A DNA stretch of 17,127 nucleotides from JALQUL01 sp964556425 (lineage in GTDB: Bacteria; Pseudomonadota; Gammaproteobacteria; Burkholderiales; Burkholderiaceae_C), in contig CAZKWC010000062.1 of the NCBI GenBank assembly GCA_964556425.1, forward strand, positions 1 to 17,127. The letters are read 5' to 3'. Below, piece after piece: positions 14,924 through 17,127 of this stretch. The position numbers and the translations under genes are program-made. The first letter of the stretch is position 1. Each line of letters starts with the position of its first letter. The notes beneath the pieces are model-generated. The model did no database searches. It had not been told where the DNA came from and saw only the letters and a list, made by a program, of their open reading frames with translations.

Positions 14924-15799
14924 ATGAATGTTTTTCAACAGTTTTACGCACTAACCAAGCCACGAGTGGTGCAACTTATCGTATTTTGTGCACTTATCGG
15001 AATGGTTTTGGCTATTCCTGGTTGGCCCAATAGTAGTCAACTAGGTCAAATAGCTTTGGCATGCCTAGGAATTTGGTTGGTGGCTGGTGCAGCAGCTGCT
15101 TTCAACTGTTTGGTTGAAAAAGGTATTGATGCCAAAATGAAAAGAACTGCTTGGAGGCCTACTGCAAAGGGGCAGTTAAGCGATTTACAAGCACTTATCT
15201 TTTCTAGTGTTTTATGTGCAATTGGCTCTGCTGTGTTGTACTGGGGTCTTAATCCACTCACCATGTATTTAACATTTGCTACTTTTGTAGGATATGCAGT
15301 AGTTTATACTTTGATTTTAAAACCATTAACTCCACAAAATATTGTAATTGGGGGTGCTTCTGGAGCTATGCCTCCCGTTTTAGGTTGGGCGGCAATAACC
15401 GGTGAAGTTGGTCCTGAGTCTTTGATTTTGTGTTTAATTATTTTCTTATGGACACCGCCTCATTTTTGGGCACTTGCTTTGTACCGTATTGAAGACTATC
15501 GTAAATCGGGTTTACCTATGTTACCTATTACCCATGGTAGCGAATTTACTCGTTTACAAATAATGCTTTATACCGTGGTATTGTTTGCAGCTTGTTTAAT
15601 GCCGTTTGCTTATGGTATGAGTTCTTGGTTGTATTTAGTGGTGGCAGTAGCGGTTAGTATTGGATTTTTTGCTTATGCGTTTGCATTATGGAGAAACTAT
15701 TCAGACTTATTGGCCCGTAAAACTTTTAGGTTTTCGCTGATTCATTTATGTTTGTTATTTGCTGCTTTATTAATTGATCATTATGTCTTTTCAATTTAA
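14924..15799 (+). CDS. ctaB: Protoheme IX farnesyltransferase (heme O synthase)
   Basis: A 291-residue polytopic UbiA-family prenyltransferase that attaches farnesyl to protoheme IX to give heme O, the CtaA substrate. Eight to nine helices are visible. The prenyl-diphosphate site is NCLVEKGIDAKMKRT followed by WRPTAKG; Glu replaces the first Asp of the usual NxxxDxxxD pattern, as I recall for betaproteobacterial homologues. The later loop has YRIEDYRKSGLPMLP. The ATG at 14924 fits the family N-terminus (FQQFYALTKPRVV). A TTG at 14867 would overlap ctaA by 40 bases and add 19 residues. No clear ribosome site precedes 14924, so translation may depend on coupling to ctaA. Its 3' end overlaps SCO by 17 bases. 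Confidence 0.96.
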   Translation: MNVFQQFYALTKPRVVQLIVFCALIGMVLAIPGWPNSSQLGQIALACLGIWLVAGAAAAFNCLVEKGIDAKMKRTAWRPTAKGQLSDLQALIFSSVLCAIGSAVLYWGLNPLTMYLTFATFVGYAVVYTLILKPLTPQNIVIGGASGAMPPVLGWAAITGEVGPESLILCLIIFLWTPPHFWALALYRIEDYRKSGLPMLPITHGSEFTRLQIMLYTVVLFAACLMPFAYGMSSWLYLVVAVAVSIGFFAYAFALWRNYSDLLARKTFRFSLIHLCLLFAALLIDHYVFSI

Positions 15800-16457
15800 A
15801 ACTCTGGTCCAAACTAGCTTAATTGCTTCAATTGGATTGTGCCTTTTAGCTTGTTCTCCCACTGACTCTAACACTAACAAAGACAATGGGTCTGCTTCTA
15901 GTAGTTTGTCGTCTGTTTTGGGAAATAGCACACTGTTTAAATCTATTGATATTACAGGGGCAGAACATGCCAAAGATTTTGACCTTCCTGATCAAAATGG
16001 CCAAAGACGAAGTATTAAAGACTTTCAGGGCAAAGTAGTTGTTATGTTTTTTGGTTATACCCAATGCCCTGATGTCTGTCCTACCGCCATGATGGATATG
16101 GCAGCGGTTAAAAAAGCTTTAGGAAGCAAGGCCAATAAGTTGCAAGTTATATTTGTTACTTTAGACCCTGAACGCGATACACCTGATATTTTAAAAGCTT
16201 ATATGGGGAATTTTGATAGCAATTTTATGGCACTCATTCCAAAGCCTGAAGAGGTTACTAGCCTAGCTAAACAATTTAAAATTGTAGCGATTAAAGAACC
16301 AGGACAAACGGCAGGTAGCTACACCCTTAACCACACGGCAAGTAGTTTTATGTACGACACCAAAGGCCGTGTGAGGCTTTATACAAGGCCTAGTAGTGGG
16401 GCTAATAAAGTAGCCGATTTAACTCATGACATTGAAATTTTATTAGCTGAGAAATAA
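15783..16457 (+). CDS. SCO1/SenC family copper chaperone, lipoprotein
   Basis: A 224-residue SCO protein that serves CuA assembly on CoxB. The N-terminus is a lipoprotein signal with lipobox LLAC, acylated at C24, so it should be matured by LspA and anchored in the periplasm. The thioredoxin-fold domain has the copper ligands C95 and C99 in TQCPDVCPTA and H184 in LNHTASSFMYD. FVTLDPERDTP is also typical. The ATG at 15783 gives the lipoprotein signal directly and overlaps the end of ctaB by 17 bases; a TTG three codons upstream is unlikely. It is the last gene of the assembly unit, with its stop codon touching the terminator stem. Confidence 0.96.
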   Translation: MSFQFKTLVQTSLIASIGLCLLACSPTDSNTNKDNGSASSSLSSVLGNSTLFKSIDITGAEHAKDFDLPDQNGQRRSIKDFQGKVVVMFFGYTQCPDVCPTAMMDMAAVKKALGSKANKLQVIFVTLDPERDTPDILKAYMGNFDSNFMALIPKPEEVTSLAKQFKIVAIKEPGQTAGSYTLNHTASSFMYDTKGRVRLYTRPSSGANKVADLTHDIEILLAEK

Positions 16458-16490
16458 AAAAACGCAGTCTGAAGGACTGCGTTTTTTATT
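16456..16490. terminator. Bidirectional intrinsic terminator between SCO and rpoH
   Basis: The stem is AACGCAGTC (16461-16469) with GACTGCGTT (16475-16483), loop TGAAG, extended by A:T pairs into six Ts on the plus strand and a T-run on the minus strand. The SCO stop codon (16455-16457) abuts it. It serves the convergent SCO and rpoH transcripts. Confidence 0.9.
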
Positions 16491-16525
16491 GGAAATTGAA
16501 CTAAAGCTGACTATTGACTCAGTTC

Positions 16526-17127
16526 TTATTGATATTCAGATAATACCTTACGCATTTTTTTCATAGCGGCTACTTCGATCTGTCGGATTCGTTCCGCACT
16601 AACGCCATATTGTGCTGCTAAATCATGTAAGGTCATACCACCTGAGTTGTCATCATTGACCTTTAACCAACGCTCTTCAACTATTCGGCGGCTTCTTTCA
16701 TCTAGCTGAGCAAGAGCTGATGCAATACCTTCAGTCGCTAAAATATCACGCTGAAGGTGTTCAATCACATAAGTAGGTTCTTGCGTCGCATCTGATAAAT
16801 AAGCAATCGGACCGTAAGCGTCTTCATTATCGTCAGATGCTACAGGGTCAAGTGCTACATCACCTCCCGAAAAACGTGCTTCCATTTCTATAACTTCTTC
16901 ACGTTTAACATTGAGTTGCTCTGCCATTGCATCAATTTCTTTATCATTAAGGGCGTCGCGATGGCTATCACCGTCAATAGCATCGGATTTATAGCCTTGT
17001 TTCATAGAGCGCAAGTTAAAGAACAACTTACGTTGCGCTTTAGTGGTGGCAATTTTCACCATGCGGTTATTTTTGAGAATGTACTCATGAATTTCGGCTT
17101 TAATCCAATGCATGGCATAACTGACCA
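16526..17127 (-). CDS. rpoH: RNA polymerase heat-shock sigma factor RpoH (sigma-32), 5' end outside the window
   Basis: A partial gene whose first part lies beyond the right edge; about 105-110 N-terminal residues are missing by comparison with the usual 284-residue protein. The frame is open to the edge: codons upstream of the internal ATG at 17113 read VSYA, so that ATG is not the start. The visible part begins in region 2.3/2.4 (MHWIKAEIHEYILKN) and has the RpoH box QRKLFFNLR, the hallmark separating sigma-32 from other sigma-70 factors. Region 4 ends the protein with a helix-turn-helix (LAAQYGVSAERIRQIEVAAM). The product directs heat-shock gene transcription. The promoter, and any mRNA thermosensor, are outside the window. 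Confidence 0.96.
   Translation of the reverse strand, partial: VSYAMHWIKAEIHEYILKNNRMVKIATTKAQRKLFFNLRSMKQGYKSDAIDGDSHRDALNDKEIDAMAEQLNVKREEVIEMEARFSGGDVALDPVASDDNEDAYGPIAYLSDATQEPTYVIEHLQRDILATEGIASALAQLDERSRRIVEERWLKVNDDNSGGMTLHDLAAQYGVSAERIRQIEVAAMKKMRKVLSEYQ

Noticed and set aside
1..17127. Mobile elements, CRISPR arrays, tRNA/rRNA genes or defence systems
   Set aside because: No transposase, integrase, repeat-spacer array, cloverleaf-like sequence or defence gene was seen; content is housekeeping and respiratory.

Overview
The window reads as a chromosomal segment of a low-GC betaproteobacterium (by eye about 40% GC), most probably order Burkholderiales. Evidence for this placement is the gene content and order of the terminal-oxidase cluster. 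It has a subunit II fused to a cytochrome c domain, a 36-residue oxidase assembly protein, a DUF2970 protein, an oppositely oriented DUF2909 twin-transmembrane protein, SURF1, a tethered SCO-like protein, ctaA, ctaB, SCO, and then a convergent rpoH. A genus cannot be named from the sequence alone; small-genome or low-GC Burkholderiales are the natural comparison.

Left part (1-6519), all on the minus strand: ribF (FAD synthetase/riboflavin kinase), ileS (isoleucyl-tRNA synthetase), lspA (signal peptidase II, overlapping the end of ileS) and a Na/Pi-cotransporter-PhoU fusion (nptA-like). ribF, ileS and lspA are a familiar housekeeping string. The transporter follows a 212-base spacer containing a perfect 14-base palindrome, three TTGGGTGT repeats and a terminator-like hairpin that points the other way.

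Middle (6520-6943): a 424-base divergent control region between ribF and the oxidase genes. No gene is seen in it. It holds a plausible coxB promoter and several operator-like inverted repeats.

Right part (6944-16457), on the plus strand except for one gene: an aa3/caa3-type cytochrome c oxidase locus. It has the structural genes coxB, ctaD and ctaE. It also has the copper-insertion factors ctaG, SCO and a second SCO-like protein, the heme A pathway (ctaB makes heme O, ctaA makes heme A), the assembly factor SURF1 and three small membrane proteins. A strong bidirectional terminator after ctaE, plus the minus-strand DUF2909 gene, divides the locus into a structural unit (coxB to ctaE) and an assembly/heme A unit (SURF1 to SCO). 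A second bidirectional terminator separates SCO from the convergent heat-shock sigma factor gene rpoH, which runs off the right edge.

One assembly artefact matters. coxB is interrupted by exactly 100 Ns flanked by two identical 55-base copies. Merging the copies restores a clean 403-residue CoxB, so the gene is probably intact and the gap artificial. No mobile element, CRISPR array, tRNA, rRNA or defence system was seen. The region is mostly conserved housekeeping and respiratory sequence. The points most worth a second look are the second SCO-like protein with a full set of copper ligands, the palindrome/orphan-terminator spacer at 1761-1972, and the split of the oxidase operon.
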